From the NCBI GenBank assembly GCA_016195385.1, contig JACPZS010000247.1, positions 1 to 39,286 on the forward strand: a stretch of DNA of 39,286 nucleotides, read 5' to 3'. The notes below the pieces were generated by a model that was not told the DNA's origin, made no database searches, and saw nothing but the letters and a program-made list of their open reading frames with translations. Made by a program: the position numbers and the translations under genes. This stretch comes from Verrucomicrobiota bacterium. GTDB taxonomy: Bacteria > Verrucomicrobiota > Verrucomicrobiia > Limisphaerales > JACPZS01. This document shows positions 17,466 through 25,584 of this stretch, piece by piece (the stretch's first letter is position 1; every line of letters starts with the position of its first letter).

Positions 17466-19403
17466 TTATCGCCCGGCGCTTAACGCGAACCGCTCTTGCA
17501 GCACGCACGCGCTGAGTATCGACATGAACACCGGATCCCACGCGACGCGATCCGTTTCCGACATCGACGGCAGTCGGTCGAGCAGCGCGATGATTTTCTT
17601 TTGATCGTAAAACGGCATCGACGCAAGCTGCGGTTCGCGCAACGTGTCTTGCAGCATCTGGTGAAAGCGCTCCGTCGGCACCGTCGTGACCGGCGGCGAG
17701 AGGAACGGATGTTTCTGCCGGCGATACACGGTGTCGGTGATGACTGGCTTCGCCGCTTCGCGCAGCAGGTATTTCTCGGTCAGCCCACGAATCTTCAGCG
17801 CCACGGGCACGCGGCCGAGAAATTCGACGACGTGATGATCGAGAAACGGCACGCGGCCTTCAATCGAGTGTGCCATTTCCATCCGGTCGCCGAGCAAATT
17901 CAAAATGTAGTTGGGCAGAAAAGATTTTGCCCACATGAAGAGCGATTTGTTCAACGGATCGCGGCCGTTCAAAACGCCAGGCACATCGAGTCCGTCGAGA
18001 AATGCGCGCGCGCTGTCGCGATGGGCAAAGCGCGCTTTGAAATCCGCGGCGAACAAATCGATCCGTCGTTGTCCTTGCGCCGCGAACACCTTCAGGCATC
18101 CAGGCGCGAATCCGAGCAACCGCTCGGCGCTCGCAAGCGATCCGGTGTCGCCTTCCGGCGTGAGCAGGCCGCGCGAAACGGCGTTGGCGTCCTCAAGTTG
18201 CTTGAGCAGGAGCCGCACTTCCGCCGGATCCTGGCCCTGCGTGTTGTGCTGGAGCATGTCCGTGCGGAAGTGGATGTAGCCGCCGAAAATTTCATCCGAG
18301 CCTTCGCCGGTGTAAACGACCTTGTAGCCCGCGTCACGCACCGCGCGGCTCAGGAGAAACTTGGAGACGCCGTGACCGTTGTTGAACAGCGTTTCCGAGT
18401 GCCAGATCGCGTCGCTGAAATTCTCCGCGATGTCGGCTTGCTTGATGGGAATGGGATAAAAATTCGCGCCGACAAGCGCCGCCATCTCGCGCGCAATCGG
18501 GCCTTCGTCGTAAGCCGCTTGATCGAAGGTCAGCGTGAAGGCCTGAATCGGCGTCCGGGAATTGCGCGCCGCGAAGCCGAGCACCGCGCACGAATCCAGC
18601 CCGCCGCTGAGATAACAACCAACCGGCACATCCGCGCGCATCCGCAACCGGACGGCTTCCTCGAAAACGGTGGCGAATTCTTCAATGTACGATTTCTCGT
18701 CACGCGCGCTGGCCGCCAATTCCGCCGCCGGACTGTAGTTGAACTCCCAGTAGCGATGGATGCGGAAGCTGCCCGGCGTCGCCAGCATATAGTGGCCGGG
18801 CGGGACTTGATGCACGCCGTCGAAGAGCGTGCGGTCGGCCATCGCAGGGCCGGTGGCGTATTGATGGAAATACTCGTGATCCCAGCGCGCCGGAACACCC
18901 GCGGCGAAGAGCGCTTTCACTTCCGACGCAAGATAAAGCGCTCCGTCGTGCCACGCGTAGAAAAGCGGCTTGATGCCGAAACGATCGCGCGCGGCGAAGA
19001 GGAGTTGATTCGATTCGTCCCAAATCACAAACGCGAATTCGCCGCGCAAATGGCCAACGCAATGCGCGCCGAAATCTTCGTAGAGATGCAGCGCGACTTC
19101 GCTGTCCGAGCGCGTGCGAAATTGATGACCGCGCGCTTCCAGTTCGCACCGCTGACGTTCGAAGTCGTAGAACTCGCCGTTCACGATGATGTGGACGCGG
19201 CCGTCCTCGTTCGCGATCGGTTGATCGCCGGTCGTCAGGTCGATGATGCTAAGGCGTGCATGGCCGAGGCCGACGCGGCCGTCAGTGGAGATCCACACGC
19301 TTTGATTATCCGGCCCTCGATGAAAAAGAGAACGGACGCCATCGTTGAGTTTTTGTTCGGGAACTCTTTTGGAAATGGAAAAACAGGCTGCGATGCCGCA
19401 CAT
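17466..19403 (-). CDS. asnB: Asparagine synthetase (glutamine-hydrolysing)
   Basis: A 645-residue enzyme of usual length. Cys2 is the glutaminase nucleophile, with HRGPDNQ (28-34), NGEFYD (75-80) and the domain end near residue 200. The synthetase domain carries the ATP P-loop SGGLDS (266-271), YTGEGSDEIFGGY near 365 and EGRVPFLDHH. It makes asparagine from aspartate, ATP and glutamine in the cytosol. It ends convergently, 112 bases from the DsbD gene. The 179 bases upstream separate it from the divergent cyclase remnant and probably hold its promoter. Confidence 0.93.
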   Translation of the reverse strand: MCGIAACFSISKRVPEQKLNDGVRSLFHRGPDNQSVWISTDGRVGLGHARLSIIDLTTGDQPIANEDGRVHIIVNGEFYDFERQRCELEARGHQFRTRSDSEVALHLYEDFGAHCVGHLRGEFAFVIWDESNQLLFAARDRFGIKPLFYAWHDGALYLASEVKALFAAGVPARWDHEYFHQYATGPAMADRTLFDGVHQVPPGHYMLATPGSFRIHRYWEFNYSPAAELAASARDEKSYIEEFATVFEEAVRLRMRADVPVGCYLSGGLDSCAVLGFAARNSRTPIQAFTLTFDQAAYDEGPIAREMAALVGANFYPIPIKQADIAENFSDAIWHSETLFNNGHGVSKFLLSRAVRDAGYKVVYTGEGSDEIFGGYIHFRTDMLQHNTQGQDPAEVRLLLKQLEDANAVSRGLLTPEGDTGSLASAERLLGFAPGCLKVFAAQGQRRIDLFAADFKARFAHRDSARAFLDGLDVPGVLNGRDPLNKSLFMWAKSFLPNYILNLLGDRMEMAHSIEGRVPFLDHHVVEFLGRVPVALKIRGLTEKYLLREAAKPVITDTVYRRQKHPFLSPPVTTVPTERFHQMLQDTLREPQLASMPFYDQKKIIALLDRLPSMSETDRVAWDPVFMSILSACVLQERFALSAGR

Positions 19404-19582
19404 AGTCGTTTATTGGGAAATGATATTTTCGGATGCGGGCGAACCCTAGCAAAGTCCGGTGCGCACGCAAGCAGATCGGCGAAAATTGCCTTCGCCTCGA
19501 ATTAGAGTGAGCGCCGGCGGAGCGCGGCTGGCAATCGCCGAAGACAATTGCGCCGCAGCCGTGCTGCCGCTAATACTGTGCC

Positions 19583-20050
19583 GTGCCAGCAGGAAACTCG
19601 GAACAACGCAAGCTCGCCGCGATTATGTTCACGGACATGGTGGGCTACAGCGCGCTGGCGCAGCGCGACGAAAAACTCGCGCTGGAGTTGCTGGAGGAAC
19701 ATCGCAGTTTGCTGCGTGCGCTGTTCCCGCCCTTCAACGGTCGCGAGGTCAAGACCATCGGCGACGCTTTTCTGGTCGAATTCCACAGCGCCCTGGAAGC
19801 CGCGCGGTGCGCCATTGAGATTCAGCGTGCGCTGGCCAAGCGCAATCACGATGTGCCCAACGACCGGCGCATCGAGATCAAGATCGGCATTCACATCGGG
19901 GACGTGGTGCATCGCGGTGGGTCTGTTGGGTATTTGCCACCGAGTGATTCGCACCCACAGACCATCAATTTCGACCTGTTTTCGAGCATACAAGCGCGCA
20001 CGAACAGTAGCACGCATCCTCGGCGATTTTCTACGACAACGTCGCATTGA
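19583..20050 (+). pseudogene. Class III adenylate/guanylate cyclase, truncated
   Basis: From the GTG at 19583, residues 1-112 are the first half of a class III cyclase domain: IMFTDMVGYSALAQRDE with metal Asp18, KTIGDAFLVEF with Asp61, and IKIGIHIGDVVHR. A normal domain continues GDxxxNxAxRI with the transition-state Asn and Arg, but these are absent. At about 19919 the sequence switches to material like the N-terminus of a helix-turn-helix protein (YLPPSDSHPQTI) and then drifts into an unrelated frame to a stop at 20050. The catalytic half is lost, so it should be inactive. Confidence 0.75.
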
Positions 20051-20198
20051 TTCACAGCTTCCGCAGTTCCAACTCGCGCATTTGCTGGCTGTTTCGAGAG
20101 AGACGGTGAACAAGTGGGAAAGCAATAAGACTCGTCCGCTGGGACGTTTTCGCGAACAAGTCATCCACTTTCTCGGCCATGACCCGGAGGCACGTTGA
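19922..20198 (+). pseudogene. XRE-like helix-turn-helix protein, frameshifted
   Basis: The frame ending at 20198 reads LGDFLRQRRIDSQLPQFQLA, then SRETVNKWESNKTRP and HFLGHDPE, a helix-turn-helix like that of small HTH proteins whose N-terminus reads YPxTPxTLGEHIRKRR. The matching N-terminal piece (PPSDSHPQTI) is in the cyclase frame. About 50 bases (~19970-20018) intervene, not a multiple of three, so an insertion probably broke the frame. No start codon of its own is convincing. Likely a dead fusion of two accessory genes. Confidence 0.6.
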
Positions 20199-20201
20199 AG
20201 A

Positions 20202-20235
20202 AACCCAACAGTCGGGTGACTCGTTGGTTTTTTTT
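20202..20235 (+). terminator. Probable intrinsic terminator
   Basis: A GC-containing stem (AACCCAACAGTC pairing with GACTCGTTGGTT, with two bulges) is followed by eight T residues (20228-20235). It sits just after the helix-turn-helix remnant and about 165 bases from the end of the convergent kinase operon. The T-run serves the plus strand; on the minus strand only a weak T-rich tail follows. Confidence 0.7.
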
Positions 20236-20398
20236 GATCAAACTCACTCGCCTGCCCCGAATAACCAATCGTCAAATTCCGGAAGTCACCCGGAAGCCTG
20301 GACCAAAACAAAACGCACATTGCAACAACGGGCCGCATCATCGACGTAAGCGCATAAATAGGTAGCGCAAGCCCTGCTGACAGTTCCCTTGTTTTTAC

Positions 20399-21550
20399 TT
20401 ATAGGGTGAGGATGTGAATGGGTTCCTTTAGGCCTGTAAGTTGAGCAAAATTGCGAATTTTCTGCAGAATCATGGGGGAAATTTTATTCCCCGCCGCGAG
20501 GATTAGACTCCCGTCCCGAGTTTGAATGTCAGCTTGAAGAATATCACCGACTTGCAGATCCCGAGCCGCTACTGGTTTTGACGCATACTCCACTGGTGTT
20601 GGAGGACAGTACAAATCAAACGCGGCCGCGACGGCTTCAAGGGTCTTCGGATCGTAACGAGATGAACAACTTTTCATTTTAGCGAAGGCTTCATTCTGCG
20701 GAACCTGCCGGGCAGTGAGCGCCTCCAAATCGATCAGCACCTTGAGGATGCGGGCACCAATTGGGATCTTTTCACCGGCAATCGCATCCGCCGGGAAACC
20801 TGTGCCGTCAAAATTTTTATTCTGGTAGCGGACGATTTTGGCCACAGTTTCCAGTCGCGGAATGTTGTCCAGCAAGTTGGCACCAGTTTCCGGCACCCGC
20901 GCCAGCATGTCTTTTTCAGGACCGCTGAGTCCTATTCCGGCGCGAGTCTTTGTGAGCAGAGCTGGTGGTATGGTCACGTAGCCAATGGGCGAAAGCATGG
21001 CGGCCAATTCCAAGTCCCAGCTTTGAGTCGCTTGACGACCCTGGAGGAACGTCTTCATGTTTTCACGCAGTTTTTGGGCGCGGCCGAATGAATCCGGATC
21101 CATCGTCGCTAGGATGTCCGTGAGCAGTTTGACGCTGCCGTTGAGTGTGTTTTCTAGCAATTCTCGTTCGGCTGTGACGAGCTGGTGCTGGCGCAGGGCG
21201 GCCTGGAGAGTAGTGGCCAGCGAGTCCGGCTCACAGGGTTTGTTGAGAAAACGAAAGACGTGGCCGTGGTTAACCGCTTCCACCGCGGTTTTTTGATCGG
21301 CGTTGCCCGTGAGCATAACGCGAACAGTGTCGGGGCAGCGAGTCTCGGCCTGCTTCAAGAACTCGATGCCATTCATCTCCGGCATCTGCATGTCCGCCAT
21401 AACGACGGCATACGGGCCATCCTGTTGGAGTTTTTGCAAACCCGCTGAACCGCCGATAGCCACGTCGATCTGGAACTGTTTGCGGAGAGTTCGCTGAAGC
21501 CCGGTCAGGACGTTCTCGTCGTCGTCAACACAGAGGATTTTGGTACTCAT
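20399..21550 (-). CDS. Response regulator with degenerate HD-GYP domain
   Basis: A 383-residue RpfG-type protein. Residues 1-120 are a receiver with phospho-Asp D53 (MADMQMPEMNG) and K in NKPCEP. The rest follows the HD-GYP layout: LELAAMLSPIGYVTIPPALL aligns with the LLHDIGKIGIP motif but has SP instead of HD. The GYP block reads NFDGTGFPADAIAGEKIPIG and its preceding HHE is replaced by YQNKN. Active HD-GYP enzymes hydrolyse cyclic di-GMP and need these His/Asp ligands, so this one is probably a binding or scaffold protein. A C-terminal ~60-residue extension (QVGDILQADIQTRDGSLILA) is shared by some HD-GYP regulators. It is the last gene of the operon, 12 bases after the HDOD regulator. Confidence 0.85.
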   Translation of the reverse strand: MSTKILCVDDDENVLTGLQRTLRKQFQIDVAIGGSAGLQKLQQDGPYAVVMADMQMPEMNGIEFLKQAETRCPDTVRVMLTGNADQKTAVEAVNHGHVFRFLNKPCEPDSLATTLQAALRQHQLVTAERELLENTLNGSVKLLTDILATMDPDSFGRAQKLRENMKTFLQGRQATQSWDLELAAMLSPIGYVTIPPALLTKTRAGIGLSGPEKDMLARVPETGANLLDNIPRLETVAKIVRYQNKNFDGTGFPADAIAGEKIPIGARILKVLIDLEALTARQVPQNEAFAKMKSCSSRYDPKTLEAVAAAFDLYCPPTPVEYASKPVAARDLQVGDILQADIQTRDGSLILAAGNKISPMILQKIRNFAQLTGLKEPIHILTL

Positions 21551-21562
21551 AATGAATTTCTT

Positions 21563-22762
21563 TCAGGCGGCGATTTTGCTTTGACTCGACTCAAGTTGAG
21601 ATTTCCACTCCGGCAGCCGATCGAGAAGCCCAGCTTCCTGCAGGTACGCTTCATCGACTGCGGTCGCATTCACTCCGGATGTCAGCAACGCATTGGCGAC
21701 ATGCACGGTGGTCAGCGCTCCCAGCCGTCTTTCCGGGGAGAGCATGGGCTGGTGGTGCAAGCCGATGGCTTCGACAATGGGCACGGGCAGGCCCCAAAGA
21801 CCAAACAAGTAGCCGCCAACCTCGATGTGAGTGGTGCCGAAGATGACGCGCTCCGCTGCGATGTCGCTCAAGCCTTCGTTTTTCCGCCGCAGCAGCACGG
21901 CAGCATACTCGTCGGGGAAATTGGATACGAGCACAAGCTGTCCCGCCTGGTGAAGGATGCCAGCCGTGAACGATTCGTTGACCACGATGTTGTCCGCCTT
22001 CTCGCAACGGGCCAGCAAACGGGCACCGGCGGCAACCTCCATGCTGTGGTGCCAAAGTTCCTCGATGGAGAAGCCGGAGACCCGGGTTTTGTCAAATTGC
22101 GAGAACACACTAAGCACCAGCACCAGGGCCTTCAGGATATCCGCTCCCAGATAGGAAGCTGCTTCGTCCGGCGTGGTGATCTCGCGACGCAGGCCGAAGA
22201 AGGCGGAATTCACAATCTTCAACACCTGGCCCGTCATCGCGATATCCTTCCCGATGACGTTGCCAATCTGATCCGTGGAAACCTGATCGTCCGCGAGCAC
22301 TTTGTTCAATTCGAGGTACAAGGACGGCAGGCTGGGCAGCCGGTCGATGCGCGAAACCAGCGCGCGGACGCGCTCGTTGGTTAGGTTGAAATCCAGCGAA
22401 GTGGTGCGTGCGACCGTGGCCTTGAGCGCGTCCGGCTCGCACGGTTTGGCGAGGTATTGGTGGGTGGCACCAATGCACTTCATGATGAGATCCTTCTCGG
22501 CCTGGCCGGAAAGGATGAATCGCACCGTCTGCGGGTGGCGCCTCATCACCTCGTTGAGCAATTCGGCGCCATTCATGCCCGGCATACGCATGTCGGCGAT
22601 GATCACGTCGAAGGGTTGTTGAGCCATCAGTTCGAGGGCTTTGACTCCACTCTCCACAAACTCCATGTCCCACTCTTCACGCAGCGGGCGCAACATCCGC
22701 CGCAGTCCTTGCAATACCATCTCCTCGTCGTCCACAAACAAAATTCGCTTTCTTGTGGTCAT
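21563..22762 (-). CDS. Response regulator with HDOD output domain
   Basis: A 399-residue protein. The receiver at 1-125 has D57 (IIADMRMPGMNG). The HDOD domain (~135-345) is seen in LPSLPSLYLELNKVLADDQV, IAMTGQVLKIVNSAFFGL, LWHHSMEVAAGARLLA and AIGLHHQPM. HDOD domains resemble HD phosphohydrolases but usually act as non-catalytic signalling modules. Its receiver is strikingly like that of the neighbouring kinase (same DEEMVLxGLRRMLRP and EFVESGVKALELM segments), so the pair arose by duplication. Its ATG overlaps the kinase stop (ATGA), so the two are translationally coupled. Confidence 0.9.
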   Translation of the reverse strand: MTTRKRILFVDDEEMVLQGLRRMLRPLREEWDMEFVESGVKALELMAQQPFDVIIADMRMPGMNGAELLNEVMRRHPQTVRFILSGQAEKDLIMKCIGATHQYLAKPCEPDALKATVARTTSLDFNLTNERVRALVSRIDRLPSLPSLYLELNKVLADDQVSTDQIGNVIGKDIAMTGQVLKIVNSAFFGLRREITTPDEAASYLGADILKALVLVLSVFSQFDKTRVSGFSIEELWHHSMEVAAGARLLARCEKADNIVVNESFTAGILHQAGQLVLVSNFPDEYAAVLLRRKNEGLSDIAAERVIFGTTHIEVGGYLFGLWGLPVPIVEAIGLHHQPMLSPERRLGALTTVHVANALLTSGVNATAVDEAYLQEAGLLDRLPEWKSQLESSQSKIAA

Positions 22763-23934
22763 ACGAGATTTGTTCTGATGGCGTTGTTCCCCGCAGCGTT
22801 CACTGCGTGTGCCGGCAAAAAAATTCTGAAAGTAGTACCGTTTCCAAGTTCACTCGTTACATCGATCCAGCCTTCGTGTCGTTCAACGATCTGCGCGACG
22901 ACGGCGAGGCCGAGACCTGTTCCAGTCCCCGTTGCTTTGGTTGTGAAGAACGGCTGGAAAATCTTCTCCAACGTCGTCCGATCCATTCCACAGCCCGTAT
23001 CGGCGACACTCAAACAAACAAATCTTCCGGCGCGCGCCACAAGGCGCGGAGGAACTTGTTCGGCATTCAGTTCGTGCAGATCAACTTGCAATGTCAAAGT
23101 GCCGCCCTCCGGCATGGCGTCACGCGCGTTCATCGCCAGATTAAATACAACTTGTGACAACATGCCGGCGTCGGCGTGGATCGAGTTCACTTCCGGCGCG
23201 CATACGCAGCGCAGGGAGTAACGCTTGCCGACCAAAGGCCCGATGAGGCTTTTCAATTGGTTCAACCATTCGTTGATCTCCAGCTCTGCCAGCCTGATCT
23301 CGTCTGTCCGGCGGCTGAATGTCAGCATGCGACGCGTCAGATCTGTGCAGTGGCCCACCGCGTGGCGTACGTTTTGCAGGGCGGAAACGGTTCCCGTTTC
23401 AGAGCAGGTTCCATCGAGAGCCATATCCGTGCAGGCTTGGATCACGTAAAGAGTGTTTCTGAATTCATGCACGGCGCTCGCGGCACACTGGCCTATCAGG
23501 CTCATTTTTTGCGCGTGCTGAAGTTGCAGTTCCAAAGACTCGCGTTCGGCGGACAATAAACGCCGCTGCTCAAACGCGGACTCTAGCGCGGGCAACAGGT
23601 TCTCTGGAACGACCGGCTTCGTGAGAAAGCGGAAAATCTCCGCGCGGTTGACAGCATCGATGGCCGTATCCATGTCGCGATGCCCGGTTAATAGGATGCG
23701 GATCGAGTCAGGGCGCTCTGTTTTGATGTGGGTCAGCAGTTGCACGCCGCTCATGCCCGGCATTCGCATGTCAGAGACGATGACATCGAAGGGACGGTGC
23801 CCCATCAGTTCGAGCGCTTTGACTCCGCTCTCCACAAACTCCATCTCCCATTCTTCGTGCTGCGGGCGCAACATGCGCCGCAGTCCTTCCAACACCATCT
23901 CCTCGTCGTCCACAAACAGAACCTTTTTTTTCAT
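22759..23934 (-). CDS. Receiver-histidine kinase
   Basis: A 391-residue cytosolic protein without membrane segments. The receiver at 1-120 has D55 (VSDMRMPGMSG). A short coiled linker leads to the dimerisation helices with H156 in AVHEFRNTL. The ATPase domain has MNARDAMPEGG as N-box, VADTGCGM as G1 and TGLGLAVV as G2. Having a receiver at the N-terminus means the kinase is probably switched by phosphate from another kinase. Both ends overlap neighbours by ATGA. Confidence 0.9.
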   Translation of the reverse strand: MKKKVLFVDDEEMVLEGLRRMLRPQHEEWEMEFVESGVKALELMGHRPFDVIVSDMRMPGMSGVQLLTHIKTERPDSIRILLTGHRDMDTAIDAVNRAEIFRFLTKPVVPENLLPALESAFEQRRLLSAERESLELQLQHAQKMSLIGQCAASAVHEFRNTLYVIQACTDMALDGTCSETGTVSALQNVRHAVGHCTDLTRRMLTFSRRTDEIRLAELEINEWLNQLKSLIGPLVGKRYSLRCVCAPEVNSIHADAGMLSQVVFNLAMNARDAMPEGGTLTLQVDLHELNAEQVPPRLVARAGRFVCLSVADTGCGMDRTTLEKIFQPFFTTKATGTGTGLGLAVVAQIVERHEGWIDVTSELGNGTTFRIFLPAHAVNAAGNNAIRTNLV

Positions 23935-25385
23935 GCTGCCTTCCTTTCAGTAGAAGCAGCTTTCAAAGGAAGACGAATGATAAAAGTCGTCCCTTTGCCC
24001 GTCTCGGTCTCAAACGCGATGGTGCCGCCGTGTTTTTCCACCACCACATTGTGGGCGATAGCCAGGCCCTGGCCGGTGCCTTTGCCCACGCCTTTGGTGG
24101 TGAAGAACGGGTCGAACACCTTGGCTCGTGCATGTTCCGGAATGCCCGTGCCGGTGTCGCGAATGCGAACCTCCGCCCAGTCGCCGTCGTGTCGCGTGGA
24201 GACAATAATGGTGCCCTTGCCGTTGCCGCCGTCGCCGACCACGTCCGCGATGGCGTGCGAGGCGTTGACGATGAGATTAAGAACTACTTGGTTGAATTCG
24301 CCCGGCAGACAACTGACCGGCGGCAGCGCGGGATCGAACTCGGTGACGACGTCGGCCACGTATTTCCATTCGTTGCTCGCCACGGTGACAGTGCTCTGGA
24401 TGGCTTTGGCGAGATCCACGGCTGTTTTTTCCGTGGTGCCCGGGTGGGAGAACTCCTTCATCGCCCTGACGATATGGGTCACGCGGGAGACGCCATCGAG
24501 GGACTGCTGGATGGCCTTTGGAATCTCCACGGAGAGATACGCCATGTCTGCGGCGGCGGCTGCGGATTTGACCGCGCCGATGAGTTCGGGCGTGACGGCG
24601 CCTTTCTCGGCGGCGCTGAAGAGCTTGTCGTATTCGGTCACCAGCCGCGTGATGTCCCCGAACGCATCCTGCACAAAACGCGTGTTGTCTCCGATGTATT
24701 GCGTGGGCGTGTTGATCTCGTGCGCGATGCCGGCGGCGAGCTGGCCGATGGACTCCATCTTCTGCGCGTGGCGGAGCTGGATTTCCATCTTGTTGCGCTC
24801 GTCAATCTCCGTCTGGAGCTTGGCGTGGGCAGTCTCGATCTCCTTCGTCCGCTCGCGTACGCGCGCCTCGAGTTCGCTGACGTGCGAGCGAGTCTGTTGA
24901 AGCAAATGCCACTTGGCGATGAGGGCGTTGGCCAGTTGCAGCACTTCGACGTTATCGAAGGGCTTCTTCAAAATCACCAGCCGATCGGACTGGCCGATTT
25001 TTGCGATCATTTCGTCCCACGAATAATCCGAGTAGGCCGTACACATCACGACCTGGAGATCAGGATAGACCTCCCAGATTCGGGCAATCGTCTCCACGCC
25101 GTCCCAGCCGGGCGGCATCCGCACGTCGATGAAAGCCATCGCGTAAGGCTCGCCCTCCTGCAAAGCCTGGCGCACGCGCTCCAGACCTTCCCGACCCTGC
25201 ATCGCCGAATCGATCTTGAAATCGTGGCTGGTCGTCGCGTTCTGTGGCTCATCAAAGAGTGCGGCCGCGGCCTGGTCCATCGCGCCGCTGTTGTTCTTCC
25301 CCGCGCAGAGGATCTTGCGGAAATCGTCGTGGATCGCGTGATTGTCATCGACGATCAACACGCGTCGGTTGGTTGTTGGTTTCAT
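23931..25385 (-). CDS. Receiver-histidine kinase with extended receiver
   Basis: A 484-residue cytosolic protein. The N-terminal receiver (VLIVDDNHAIHDDF, phospho-Asp D87 in [12 protein letters not shown], conserved Lys in ILKKPFDN) is about 28 residues longer than usual between the acidic pair and the phospho-Asp. A coiled coil (~165-205) follows, then H222 in GIAHEINTPTQYIGDN and an HATPase with NASHAI, RDTGTGIP and GTGQGLAIAHN. The ATG at 25385 shares one base with the stop of the upstream 64-residue gene (TAATG); the longer frame upstream only reads that small gene in another phase. It is a paralogue of the hybrid kinase at 25585 in the receiver. Confidence 0.9.
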   Translation of the reverse strand: MKPTTNRRVLIVDDNHAIHDDFRKILCAGKNNSGAMDQAAAALFDEPQNATTSHDFKIDSAMQGREGLERVRQALQEGEPYAMAFIDVRMPPGWDGVETIARIWEVYPDLQVVMCTAYSDYSWDEMIAKIGQSDRLVILKKPFDNVEVLQLANALIAKWHLLQQTRSHVSELEARVRERTKEIETAHAKLQTEIDERNKMEIQLRHAQKMESIGQLAAGIAHEINTPTQYIGDNTRFVQDAFGDITRLVTEYDKLFSAAEKGAVTPELIGAVKSAAAAADMAYLSVEIPKAIQQSLDGVSRVTHIVRAMKEFSHPGTTEKTAVDLAKAIQSTVTVASNEWKYVADVVTEFDPALPPVSCLPGEFNQVVLNLIVNASHAIADVVGDGGNGKGTIIVSTRHDGDWAEVRIRDTGTGIPEHARAKVFDPFFTTKGVGKGTGQGLAIAHNVVVEKHGGTIAFETETGKGTTFIIRLPLKAASTERKAA

Positions 25386-25579
25386 TAAATTAAGGGCTCC
25401 AATTTCGCGGCCGCCAACAACTGGCGGAAAGCTGACGGTAGGCTGGCTCGGTTCACGGCTTTGCGGAAGAGCAGCATCTGAAATTGACGTGCGACACCCT
25501 GCTCCACACGACAAAGAAGCATGTGCTGCGGGCCCGGATCCATTTCCTGCCACTGAATGTTGAACTGCTTTGATTTCAT
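25385..25579 (-). CDS. Small unknown protein, 64 residues, between two kinases
   Basis: Not recognised. The ATG at 25579 lies 5 bases after the hybrid kinase stop, and its TAA shares an A with the next kinase's ATG (TAATG). That tight coupling suggests a real gene. The protein starts MKSKQFNIQWQEMDPGPQ and is mainly helical after residue 20 (LCRVEQGVARQFQMLLFRKA, then LPSAFRQLLAAAKLEPLI). There is no signal peptide or membrane helix. It could be an adaptor or a small regulator of the flanking kinases; that is a guess from position only. Confidence 0.6.
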   Translation of the reverse strand: MKSKQFNIQWQEMDPGPQHMLLCRVEQGVARQFQMLLFRKAVNRASLPSAFRQLLAAAKLEPLI

Positions 25580-25584
25580 AGGCT

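Noticed and set aside
17496..19505. 669-residue open frame on the plus strand
   Set aside because: It is exactly antisense to asparagine synthetase, has an Arg/Ala/His-rich composition typical of a high-GC shadow and shows no family motif.
24030..25388. 452-residue plus-strand open frame
   Set aside because: Antisense to the receiver-kinase with no recognisable domain.
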